Of a stretch of DNA of 64,000 nucleotides, positions 53,996-64,000 are shown one piece after another. The notes under the pieces are model-generated. The model saw only the letters and a list, made by a program, of their open reading frames with translations, made no database searches and was not told the origin of the DNA. The position numbers and the translations under genes are program-made. Position 1 is the stretch's first letter; each line of letters begins with the position of its first letter. Source of the DNA: Isochrysis galbana (Eukaryota; Haptophyta; Isochrysidales; Isochrysidaceae); NCBI GenBank assembly GCA_018136815.1, contig CM030937.1, forward strand, positions 1,538,253-1,602,252, read 5' to 3'.

Positions 53996-56900
53996 ATGAA
54001 GCTGAACCCCCTCGGCACCCCAGCGCTCTCTCCCCCTTCGAGCCCCTCTGCCAAGCAGCTTGAGCTACCGACGGGCGGGGAGGCGCAGCTCTCGGACCCG
54101 ACTGGGTCGAGCGGCCCGCCGCCGACGTCGCCCTCGTCCAGGCAAGGCAGCATGGGGGTGAGGAGAAGCTCCGCAGTGCATGCGGAGGCGGATGAATCGG
54201 GCTACGTCCTTCACAGACGAAGGGTCGGGGTGGCACTCACGCTCTTCGCGCCAGTAGTGATTCTCTCCGCCCAGACCACCCTCGCCTACACCCTCGCCGA
54301 CCAGCACATGCAGACCATTGGCCAGACGGAGTCGACGGTTGTGCTCGTCTGCTTTGCCATCCAGCTCATGTCGATCGTGCAGCAGCTCACGCGCGGTGTC
54401 GTCGATGACATGCGCTGGACATGGTGCATCATACTCTCCGTCAAGTTTGGGTCGGCCTGGACGAACTGGATGCTCTTGACGCGTGCCACGCCGTTCGTGG
54501 TGGACCCGATTACAGGCCGTCCAAACTGCATGTTCCGCTGGGCGGAGTGGGCTGTGTTGGCGTTTGTGATGGCTTTCGTCATCGATGGCACTGACTCAGT
54601 GAGCTTGCGGAAGCCACTCAGTCTCGGCATATTACAAGGGGTCTCCACCACGCTCGGCGCCTGCCTCCCGCTGGCCACGTCGGGGTGGACGTGGGTGATG
54701 ATGTTGGCAACCTGCATCCTCCTCTTCTCCTCCATATACGCAAGGCTGTTTGCTCGGTGGCGGGACTTGCGCAAGCTGCAGAACGAACTGAGCGACAACT
54801 CGTATCACCTGTGCAAGGTGAGGCTGGCCACGCGTCTCAACGAGCTCACCTGTTTCTTCTGGACACTGCTCGCCGTCTTCTTTGTGGCCGATGTCATAGC
54901 TCGCGTATTCTCTGCCTACAATCCGAGTGTGAATTGGGGCTTCATTGCGGGATGCGTGATTGACGTAGTGGCCAAGTTGTACTACGCGGATATTGTTGAC
55001 ACCAACTTGCAATACTTCCCCGTTCGCTTCCGCGTCGCGCAAGGGCGTGTCGCCGCTGAGCGTATGGAAGCAGTGTGGAACGACGCCTCAGACTGCATTA
55101 TCCTCTCTCACCGGCTTGCCAATGGCCAGATTGCCTCCATTGCTTCACCAAGCCTCGCACAATTTGTCGGTAGCAAGCAGGCAGCAGAGTGGGTGGACAG
55201 CCCCATGCTCACAGTTGACCCCAAGAGCGACCCGCAAAAGCCGGCGCTGCCAAGCCGTGGCGACGTTCTGACGCTTGACGAGCTAGTGGGCCGCGCGTGG
55301 TGGCATGGCCGCTTCGCCTGCCGGCTGACAACGGGCGAGGATTGCAACGCGAGCTCCGTCACCGAGGTTACTGCGTCCATTTGCGACCAGTCATCCAGCT
55401 GCGTGGTCGTACTCCGCGATATGACAAGCCAGGATCGGCTCTTCGAGATGGAACGAGAGGTGAGCGCATTGGTACTGCCCATTCTCTCCATGTGGCGCCA
55501 TTGCCTCTCACCACTTGAGTATCGTCCAATTGGCTGGTCCATACATATCTCGCGGACGTAATGACAAATCAAACGAGCCCCCCCCCCCCCGGCCATCTCA
55601 CCACTTGCACCTCGTTCCTATTGCTGCGCAGGCGCTTTCTGCTTCGATCGAGCGCCTGAAAGACGAGGAGGCCAATCGTTTTACACGCCATGAGGTCAAA
55701 AACGGCGTGCTCTCCGCTATTTCTCAGGTGAGGCAGAGGCCACCAAGATGACTGCTGGCGCCCACCATGCAATGCACCATACTACCATGCGATGCACCAC
55801 CGCAGCATCACACTTGCGGGCAGCGTCAGACCTTACGATTTTATCATTCATGATTGAAAGTCATGTCTAAACTTGCCACATTAGGGTTAGTTGACAGTCC
55901 CATCTCCAATTCTCTCACTTGATAGGTTGACGCAGTTCAGTCCGAGGTCCGGTCTGGCATAAGCCTGGAGCAGCTGGATCCACTGCTGGGGGCGCTGAAA
56001 GTTGGACTTTCGCAGACCCTCGAGAACGTCTTATCGCAAGCGTTGGCGCGGGACGTCGTTCACGGCAACTACATCCCGCGTCGCACCCGCTGCAACATTG
56101 CGGAGGTGAGTCAAGCATGTGCATCAAGGCAGTGCCGATTTGTGGCATGACCGCATCTCAATCTCATCGATGCTGTTACGATCTGGACCGACTGCCATTT
56201 TTACTACCCCATTCTTTTGCGGCACGCCCTTTCTGTCAGGTGCTCGCGGCAGAGGCAAAGAAGTGCTCCGGTAATGCCCAAGGAGATCGCTTCGTGATCA
56301 AAGTCATCCCGGACGAGGGTCTTCCGTCGATCGACGTGGACCGACAGCTGATTGCCCTCGTCTACCGTAATGCTATCTCAAATGCATGCCGGGTGCGTTC
56401 GATGGCCGTGAGCCCTTGGCTCTTGCTCACATGTGCTGTGTAATGCAGCGCATTGCTGAACAGCTTTGTGCACCCGAGCACCCTCCATCGATGCCACAGC
56501 TAAGATCCCCGTTGCTCGGTGACTTGCACAGTACGGGAAGCTCAACGGCCGCATAGTCACCGAGGTGGAGTTAGGGCGAGACATGCTCGTGATCCGCGTG
56601 ATCAACGAGCCCGGTTGCGGGCACGAGCATCTGTGCGAGTTGAGCGAAAGCTCAGACGTCTTCAACAAAGGAAGCCGTCTACATCCAGCCCTTGCGCTAA
56701 GCAACGAAGAAGATTCCGTAATTGTATCTAAGGGTGACGGCGGCTGGATCATGAAAAGGTGTGAAAGAGCCCACCTCCACAGTCTCGGTTCCGAGATTGC
56801 CCCGTCATGTGTGAGGCACACTTGCGCCATTAGCTCCACTGGCCCCACCGTCGTGCCTTGCTTTTTGTTCAATGTAGGTGCATCGACTGCATGGATGGCA

Positions 56901-57680
56901 CGTGCGATATCACTTTCGAGGCAAGCCGTACAGTCTTCGAAATGCGTTGTCCTGCGCCGTTGTCCTTGCAAGAAGTCTCGTTTGATACAATGGACCTGTC
57001 CCGAAATGTTTGGGCAGTTGGCGTGGAAGATTCACCGCAGCAGCGGCGCATCTTGAAGATGATATTCAGCCGGCTGGCTATTCCGAACGAACGCGTGACC
57101 ATTATTGGCGATGAGGAGGAGGAGCTCACCAAATTGGGAGACGTCTTATTAGCCTTTCTAGAGCGGATCCCTCCGGATGCTCAAGTGTTGCTCATCGTCG
57201 ATGAAAACCTTGATGTGGAGTGGCCCATTGAGCAAACAATATCTGGCTCCGCCTCCGTCAAGGCGCTACGTGACAAGCTCGATGCCAGCCAAGAATCGAG
57301 GCTGCTGTCGGTACGCGTACCGCCTCGCGGACTCGGTGCCTAGTAACAGCCGCGCTTCATGCTCATGTAGAGCTGAAGATGTGCCAAACTCATTGACACG
57401 TAGCACCACAGCCGGGCGCGCGTAGCACGTCCCGAAAATCGTGCGACAAGAAGGCACATCGAAATACTGACTCTTGACCCAACCCACTCCACCCCGGCCG
57501 CAGCTCGTGCGCTCTGCCAACGACTCCAAGAACGAGGTGTCGAAATACCTCGAGCGAACCCATGGCTTCCTCCACAAAGCCCCTATTGAGCCAGACCGTA
57601 CTAGCATTCTTCGCATGTGGCATAGTCGTTTCGGTTTAAGTCGGGCAGCCTCGTCTGACAGCCTGGGCTGTCTCGGCTAG
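53996..57680 (+). CDS. Histidine kinase rhodopsin: 8-helix opsin, HisKA, HATPase, receiver
   Basis: Predicted light-activated hybrid histidine kinase, 909 residues. Exons: 53996-55459, 55632-55727, 55926-56105, 56240-56392, 56532-56758, 56878-57310, 57504-57680; all introns GT-AG and short. After an 75-residue Ser/Pro N-terminus come eight hydrophobic segments (about 78-100, 113-131, 141-161, 182-200, 209-227, 230-252, 283-307, 314-335). Segment 4 holds RWAEW (Arg181, Glu184 at the bacteriorhodopsin Asp85 position); segment 8 holds VIDVVAK (Asp323, Lys327), the Schiff-base signature. A PAS-like stretch (360-470) follows. H-box FTRHEVKNGVLSAI has His508. HATPase: N-box YRNAISNAC (Asn624, Asn628), a changed G1 box INEPGCGHEHL (655-665) and SKGDGGW. 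The receiver has Glu757-Asp758, phospho-acceptor Asp815 in LLIVDENLD, and Lys876 in HGFLHKAPI. Retinal binding and kinase activity are inferred from motifs. Confidence 0.88.
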
Positions 57681-58372
57681 AGCGGCAGACCAGGAAAATT
57701 ATTATCTCGGGAATCTGCTCTTGACTCCAAATATTCCCTTAACCTTCAAGCTGGACCGCTTAGAGAAACGAGACAACTTCTGCCATTGGGCGGGGAAAAC
57801 AGCTACGTGCGTACATCTGTTACGCGCATTCTTTACTATCCTCCCTATTCTTTTTTGATGGACCACCGCAGTCAAGTCGACATGCCGTGACATGCGTAAG
57901 TTACGCCCTTGTGGTAGTTTAGCCGGTTTCTCCATCTCCATCTCTTGTCATTGAAGTCATGTGAACAGCTCGTTTGCTTTTGTTTGCACAACTACCGTTA
58001 AAACGATAGGGTCATGGTAAGAAAGCCTCTCGAAGATTTCTACCACTGCTACTAGCTACTAGGTCACTTCCACGCTGGGAAGCGGCTCCATCGCCCTTGC
58101 CCCTCACCCACTTCCCTTCCTGCTTCCTCACCTCCCGGGTTCCGTCGACCATCGACCACCCCCCGTTTGCCCCTCTGTTGTTTCCATCGATGGTCGATGG
58201 TCCCCATCGTCTGTAGTTTGCGGAACCTCAAGGTGCCTCTCGGCTCTCGGAAATGGATGGTACGTGGGGATGGGAAAATCGACTTTTCATAATTATACCC
58301 AAAAGGCGATGTGAGATGTGAATGAATGCATGCATGGAGGGGGAGGGGTGTCTCATGCTATCATAAGAGCTT
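57681..58372 (+). repeat. Intergenic region with leader hairpin A6 and shared segment
   Basis: Hairpin 57992-58009 (CTACCGT, loop, ACGATAG, one mismatch), GGTC, ATG 58014 opening only 12 codons. A palindrome ATCGATGGTCGATGG lies near 58186. 58260-58371 matches 50610-50705. Confidence 0.5.
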
Positions 58373-58930
58373 AAAAAAATATTCTTGAAAATGCCTACTC
58401 CTATTGCCCCCTACTGCCCTTTCCGCGCGGGTTCTCTCAGACAGCGCCCTTGCCCCACCCCCACTCTCCTTTCCGCTCCCCCCCTCGTTCCTTTTTGTTC
58501 GGTTTCGGGGGGTCGACCCATGTACACTACCTTGGGTCTGTCCTCGGGAGAGAGGGGAGGCAGACCTTTTGGTTATATATGGTTTGACGTATTGTGCTGC
58601 TTTTCCTTGTGGGGGCCCAGCCGCGAGGCTTTCCCCATGGGTGGGTCGTGCGGGAGATCTTATCTCCCTGGTTCCCGGGCGCTAGCCTTGGTCGCTCTCG
58701 CTTTCCTGTTTTTCACTTGCCAGTACGTGTTCGATTCTCATTCGTTGTGTCAGTGTCAGTGTTCTGAGTGAGGGTGAGGGGCTCGGTTCGAGGGTGTCGT
58801 CGTCCGTTGCGTCGAAGAGAGGTCGGAATTGGTTTGCATCTATTCTTTTCTTGGGTTGACGGCCCATGTCTGCCTGGGCTCTTCTAGATAGAGGCGTCGG
58901 TGGAGTTCCCGTAATGTGCCGCTTTCACCA
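58373..58930 (-). pseudogene. LINE 3' end copy
   Basis: Minus strand: last coding stretch MGRQPKKRIDANQFRPLFDA (58867 downward), then the 3' UTR ending in CATTTTCAAGAATA and seven T. Shares the end peptide with 20783-21000. Confidence 0.65.
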
Positions 58931-58972
58931 GCGCGATGAATCTCGTGATCATTCTTCTTATGACTTGATCAA

Positions 58973-59128
58973 CTAAGTTTATACTTAGACGCGATGGAGC
59001 GCGTCGACGCGACTCCCCTCTGCTTCGGGCCCCCCACCGAGGGCGCCCCCCCAGTGCCCATGGAAGGTGTCGTTCCGTCAATAGTGGGACATCAGTCGAA
59101 TTGAGCGATCAAATGTCCACAGTTGTAT
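58973..59128 (+). mobile_element. B-type hairpin-ATG leader (copy B3) joined to shared segment
   Basis: Perfect hairpin CTAAGTTTATACTTAG at 58973-58988, ACGCG, ATG 58994 opening MERVDATPLCFGPPTEGAPP. At 59067 it joins the 62-bp segment also found at 50489-50550. Confidence 0.6.
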
Positions 59129-59159
59129 TGTAGTTGTTTAACATTAGATCTTGTTAAAA

Positions 59160-59560
59160 TTATAAGAGAGAGGCCGTCAAAGCTTCTTCGCTAATCACAT
59201 CGGTGCATACCGTGCATGGGCACGGCGCGATGTGCATCGGTCCCCCCGCGGATACGCCGTGCGCGCGCATGTCAACCCGTTCCGTGTGTGTAGCCCCTGC
59301 GGCCCACAACTACGTAAACTGGCCATATAAGAGATGTTTCGTTACACAGCGCCTGTGATGACTTGCAATCACATGTGCACGCCGTGCGTGGGCAATGTGC
59401 ACCGGCGCACCCCCCGCGGGGGCGCCGTGCGTGCGCATAGCAACTTCCAGGAAGGTGCACGCCGTGCGTTCACTCTTTTCGCGGGGGAACTCTGGGCGCG
59501 GGCGGAACAGAGTGTGATTGCCACTCATCATGCAGCATAACAACTTTTTCTGCACGCCGT
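59160..59560. repeat. Degenerate GCACGCCGTGCG-rich repeats
   Basis: Variants of GTGCACGCCGTGCGTG followed by CCCCCCGCGG recur at 59205-59265, 59378-59432 and 59455-59470, giving an irregular repeat of about 180 bp. No gene seen. Confidence 0.5.
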
Positions 59561-59584
59561 TCCTTCTTGGCGAAAAGTGCGGAA

Positions 59585-59780
59585 GGACCTGCCCTTCCTC
59601 CTGCCCCCTTCCTCCTGCCCCCTTCCTCCTGCCCCCTTCCTCCTGCCCCCTTCCTCCTGCCCCCTTCCTCCTGCCCTTCCTCCTGCCCTTCCTCCTGCCC
59701 TTCCTCCTGCCCTTCCTCCTGCCCTGCCCTTCCTGCTCTTCCTCCTGCCCTGCCCTTCCTGCCCTTCCTCGTGCCCCTTC
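59585..59780 (+). repeat. Minisatellite TTCCTCCTGCCCCC
   Basis: Five copies of a 15-bp unit (CCTTCCTCCTGCCCC), then copies of a 12-bp derivative (TTCCTCCTGCCC), and a looser end. It leads into the big satellite. Confidence 0.9.
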
Positions 59781-59869
59781 CTCACCTATTGCTCGTCCAT
59801 CGAAATGCTCATGCACACACCGGTCACCACGAGCGCTGCATCGCCAGGCGCTCACTCCAACCAGTTTCA

Positions 59870-62800
59870 ACTCGAAGATCCACCATATCCGCCGCCGTCA
59901 CCTCCTCCGCCCTCTCCGCCGCCGTCACCTCCTCCGCCCTCTCCGCCGCCGTCATCGCCTCCATTGCCTTCTCCGCCTCCGCCCTCTCCGCCGCCGTCAT
60001 CGCCTCCATTGCCTTCTCCGCCTCCGCCCTCTCCGCCGCCGTCACCTCCTCCACCATCTCTGCCGCCGTCACTTCCGCCGCCCTCTCCGCCGCCATCAAC
60101 TCCTCCGCCCTCTCCGCCGCCGTCATCCCCTCCATTGCCTTCTCCGCCTCCGCCCTCTCCGCCGCCGTCATCGCCTCCATTGCCTTCTCCGCCTCCGCCC
60201 TCTCCGCCGCCGTCATCGCCTCCATTGCCTTCTCCGCCTCCGCCCTCTCCGCCGCCGTCATCTCCTCCACCATATCCGCCGCCGTCATCGCCTCCACCAT
60301 ATCCGCCGCCGTCACTTCCTCCGCCCTCTCCGCCGCCGTCACGTCCTCCGCCCTCTCCGCCGCCGTCATCCCCTCCATTGCCTTCTCCGCCTCCGCCCTC
60401 TCCGCCGCCGTCATCGCCTCCATTGCCTTCTCCGCCTCCGCCCTCTCCGCCGCCGTCATCGCCTCCATTGCCTTCTCCTCCTCCGCCTTCTCCACCTCCG
60501 CCTTCTCCGCCGCCGTCACCTCCTCCGCCCTCTCCGCCGCCGTCACTTCCTCCGCCCTCTCCGCCGCCGTCACCTCCTCCGCCCTATTTGCCGCCGTCAT
60601 CCCCTCCGCCCTCTCTGCCGCCGTCACCGCCTCCATTGCCTTCTCCGCCTCCGCCCTCTCCGCCGCCGTCATCGCCTCCATTGCCTTCTCCTCCTCCACC
60701 TTCCCCGCCGCCATCACATCCTCCACCATATCCGCCGCCGTCACCTCCTCCGCCCTCTCCGCCGCCGTCACCTCCTCCGCCCTCTCCGCCGCCGTCACCT
60801 CCTCCGCCCTCTCCGCCGCCGTCACTTCCTCCATTGCCTTCTCCGCCTCCGCCCTCTCCGCCGCCGTCATCGCCTCCATTGCCTTCTCCGCCTCCGCCCT
60901 CTCCGCCGCCGTCACCTCCTCCACCATCTCTGCCGCCGTCACTTCCGCCGTCACCTCCTCCGCCCTCTCCGCCGCCATCAACTCCTCCGCCCTCTCCGCC
61001 GCCGTCATCGCCTCCATTGCCTTCTCCGCCTCCGCCCTCTCCGCCGCCGTCATCTCCTCCACCATATCCGCCGCCGTCACTTCCTCCGCCTTCTCCGCCG
61101 CCGTCACCTCCTCCGCCCTCTCCGCCGCCGTCACCTCCTCCGCCGTCTCCGCCGCCGTCACCTCCTCCGCCCTCTCCGCCGCCGTCACCTCCTCCGCCCT
61201 CTCCGCCGCCGTCACCTCCTCCGCCCTATTTGCCGCCGTCATCCCCTCCGCCCTCTCTACCGCCGTCACCGCCTCCATTGCCTTCTCCGCCTCCGCCCTC
61301 TCCGCCGCCGTCATCGCCTCCACCATATCCGCCGCCGTCACTTCCTCCGCCCTCTCCGCCGCCGTCACCTCCTCCGCCCTCTCCGCCGCCGTCACCTCCT
61401 CCGCCCTCTCCGCCGCCGTCACGTCCTCCGCCCTCTCCGCCGCCGTCATCCCCTCCATTGCCTTCTCCGCCTCCGCCCTCTCCGCCGCCGTCATCCCCTC
61501 CATTCTCTCCGCCGCCGTCACTTCCTCCGCCCTCTCAACCGCCGTCATCCCCTCCATTGCCTTCTCCGCCTCCGCCCTCTCCGCCGCCGTCACCTCCTCC
61601 GCCCTCTCAACCGCCGTCATCCCCTCCATTTCCTTCTCCGCCTCCGCCATCTCCGCCGCCGTCATCGCCTCCATTGCCTAGTCCGCCTCCGCCATCTCCA
61701 CCGCCGCCATCGCCTCCATTGCCTTCTCCGCCGCCGTCACATCCTCCACCCTCTCCGCCGCCGTCACCTCCTCCGCCCTCTCCGCCGCCGTCACCTCCTC
61801 CGCCGTCTCTACCGCCGTCACCTCCTCCGCCCTATTTGCCGCCGTCATCCCCTCCATTGCCTTCTCCGCCTCCGCCCTCTCCACCACCGTCATCGCCTCC
61901 ATTGCCTTCTCCGCCTCCGCCCTCTCCACCGCCGTCATCGCCTCCATTGCCTTCTCCGCCTCCGCCCTCTCCACCGCCGTCATCGCCTCCGTTGCCTTCT
62001 CCGCCTCCGCCCTCTCCGCCGCCGTCGCCTCCTCCACCATCTCCACCGCCGTCACTTCCTCCACCATATCCGCCGCCGTCACTTCCTCCGCCCTCTCCGC
62101 CGCCGTCACCTCCTCCGCCGTCTCCGCCGCCGTCACCTCCTCCGCCCTCTCCGCCGCCGTCACCTCCTCCGCCCTCTCCGCCGCCGTCACCTCCTCCGCC
62201 CTATTTGCCGCCGTCATCCCCTCCGCCCTCTCTACCGCCGTCACCGCCTCCATTGCCTTCTCCGCCTCCGCCCTCTCCGCCGCCGTCATCGCCTCCACCA
62301 TATCCGCCGCCGTCACTTCCTCCGCCCTCTCCGCCGCCGTCACCTCCTCCGCCCTCTCCGCCGCCGTCACCTCCTCCGCCGTCTCCGCCGCCGTCACCTC
62401 CTCCGCCCTCTCCGCCGCCGTCACCTCCTCCGCCCTCTCCGCCGCCGTCACCTCCTCCGCCCTATTTGCCGCCGTCATCCCCTCCGCCCTCTCTACCGCC
62501 GTCACCGCCTCCATTGCCTTCTCCGCCTCCGCCCTCTCCGCCGCCGTCATCGCCTCCACCATATCCGCCGCCGTCACTTCCTCCGCCCTCTCCGCCGCCG
62601 TCACCTCCTCCGCCCTCTCCGCCGCCGTCACCTCCTCCGCCCTCTCCGCCGCCGTCACGTCCTCCGCCCTCTCCGCCGCCGTCATCCCCTCCATTGCCTT
62701 CTCCGCCTCCGCCCTCTCCGCCGCCGTCATCCCCTCCATTGCCTTCTCCTCCTCCGCCTTCTCCGCCGCCATCACATCCTCCACCATATCCGCCGCCGTC

Positions 62801-64000
62801 ACCTCCTCCGCCCTCTCCGCCGCCGTCACCTCCTCCGCCCTCTCCGCCGCCGTCATCGCCTCCATTGCCTTCTCCGCCTCCGCCCTCTCCGCCGCCGTCA
62901 TCGCCTCCATTGCCTTCTCCGCCTCCGCCCTCTCCGCCGCCGTCACCTCCTCCACCATCTCTGCCGCCGTCACTTCCGCCGCCCTCTCCGCCGCCATCAA
63001 CTCCTCCGCCCTCTCCGCCGCCGTCATCCCCTCCATTGCCTTCTCCGCCTCCGCCCTCTCCGCCGCCGTCACCGCCTCCATTGCCTTCTCCGCCTCCGCC
63101 CTCTCCGCCGCCGTCATCGCCTCCACCATATCCGCCGCCGTCACTTCCTCCGCCCTCTCCGCCGCCGTCACCTCCTCCGCCCTCTCCGCCGCCGTCACCT
63201 CCTCCGCCCTCTCCGCCGCCGTCACTTCCTCCGCCCTCTCAACCGCCGTCATCCCCTCCATTGCCTTCTCCGCCTCCGCCCTCTCCGCCGCCGTCACCTC
63301 CTCCGCCCTCTCAACCGCCGTCATCCCCTCCATTTCCTTCTCCGCCTCCGCCATCTCCGCCGCCGTCATCGCCTCCATTGCCTAGTCCGCCTCCGCCATC
63401 TCCGCCGCCGCCATCGCCTCCATTGCCTTCTCCGCCGCCGTCACATCCTCCACCCTCTCCGCCGCCGTCACCTCCTCCGCCCTCTCCGCCGCCGTCACCT
63501 CCTCCGCCGTCTCTGCCGCCGTCACCTCCTCCGCCCTATTTGCCGCCGTCATCCCCTCCATTGCCTTCTCCGCCTCCGCCCTCTCCACCACCGTCATCGC
63601 CTCCATTGCCTTCTCCGCCTCCGCCCTCTCCACCGCCGTCATCGCCTCCATTGCCTTCTCCGCCTCCGCCCTCTCCACCGCCGTCATCGCCTCCGTTGCC
63701 TTCTCCGCCTCCGCCCTCTCCGCCGCCGTCGCCTCCTCCACCATCTCCACCGCCGTCACTTCCTCCACCATATCCGCCGCCGTCACTTCCTCCGCCCTCT
63801 CCGCCGCCGTCACCTCCTCCGCCGTCTCCGCCGCCGTCACCTCCTCCGCCCTCTCCGCCGCCGTCACCTCCTCCGCCCTCTCCGCCGCCGTCACCTCCTC
63901 CGCCCTATTTGCCGCCGTCATCCCCTCCGCCCTCTCTACCGCCGTCACCGCCTCCATTGCCTTCTCCGCCTCCGCCCTCTCCGCCGCCGTCATCGCCTCC
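59870..64000 (-). repeat. Higher-order satellite with possible Glu/Ala-repeat coding frames
   Basis: More than 4 kb of two interleaved units: a 27-bp unit (minus-strand AERAEEVTA) and a 45-bp unit (AERAEAEKAMEAMTA), with variants such as ADMVEEVTA and ANRAEEVTA. A larger period of 1704 bp is visible: the frames ending at 61678 and 63382 carry the same sequence of variants with two residue differences. Minus-strand frames 61674-59824, 63378-61678 and 63993-63382 are separated only by one TAG per large repeat, where GAGAAG has become GACTAG. The plus strand is also open (Ala/Ser-rich) from 59567 to 61681. If coded, the minus-strand product would be a long charged alpha-helix. No start context, intron or non-repeat domain supports a gene; the array continues past the window edge. 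Confidence 0.85.

Noticed and set aside
59567-61681. 704-codon Ala/Ser-rich plus-strand frame
   Set aside because: It is the reverse side of the satellite with a minisatellite at its start. All units are multiples of three, so open frames on both strands are expected without selection.

Overview
The window is nuclear DNA of a eukaryote. It is GC-rich, its genes carry short GT-AG introns, and about half of it is mobile-element debris and repeats. The gene set includes eL32, the TFIIIB subunit BDP1, TFIIE-alpha, a two-NBD ABCA transporter, a NUDT22-type Nudix protein and a urea transporter. It also includes a carotenoid cis-trans isomerase whose N-terminus looks like a signal peptide with an ASAFAP-like site, as used for complex red-lineage plastids. 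I infer a unicellular alga with a secondary red-type plastid. A haptophyte is the best guess, but the sequence alone does not prove it.

Layout. 0-13 kb: a urea transporter (-), then retroelement fragments (Gag-type leaders, a Ty3/gypsy pol piece, an internally deleted LINE), with a DUF1499 protein (-) and ribosomal protein eL32 (+, three exons) transcribed divergently. 13.5-19.4 kb: a three-exon ABCA transporter (-), followed by a 650-bp CT microsatellite. 20-31 kb: a LINE 3' end abutting a 2OG-oxygenase-like gene (+), BDP1 (-), an array of short palindromes, and a NUDT22 homologue (-). 31-41 kb: Ty3/gypsy RT-RNase H (+) and integrase (-) pseudogenes, with two unrecognised host-like genes (+), one probably mitochondrial. 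41-50 kb: an NFKBIL1/J-domain protein with a RanBP2-type zinc finger (-), carotenoid isomerase (-) and TFIIE-alpha (+), among several dispersed repeat pairs. 50-58 kb: a retroelement ORF (-), then a seven-exon rhodopsin-histidine kinase-response regulator gene (+). 58-64 kb: more element debris, then over 4 kb of a higher-order satellite built from 9- and 15-codon units and open in more than one frame.

The strongest functional find is the gene at 53996-57680. It encodes eight hydrophobic helices carrying the microbial-rhodopsin Schiff-base signature (D-x-x-A-K) and helix-C motif (R-W-A-E-W), then a PAS-like linker, a histidine-kinase H-box, an ATPase domain with N- and G-box remnants, and a receiver domain with a phospho-acceptor Asp. 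It reads as a light sensor fused to a complete phosphorelay.

The strongest structural find is a dispersed family of leaders. Each has a short hairpin whose stem differs between copies while staying self-complementary, followed 4-7 nt later (in most copies) by an ATG that opens a GC-rich coding-like stretch. The genes are ordinary single eukaryotic genes with no operon logic; apart from the divergent DUF1499/eL32 pair I see no sign of co-regulation.
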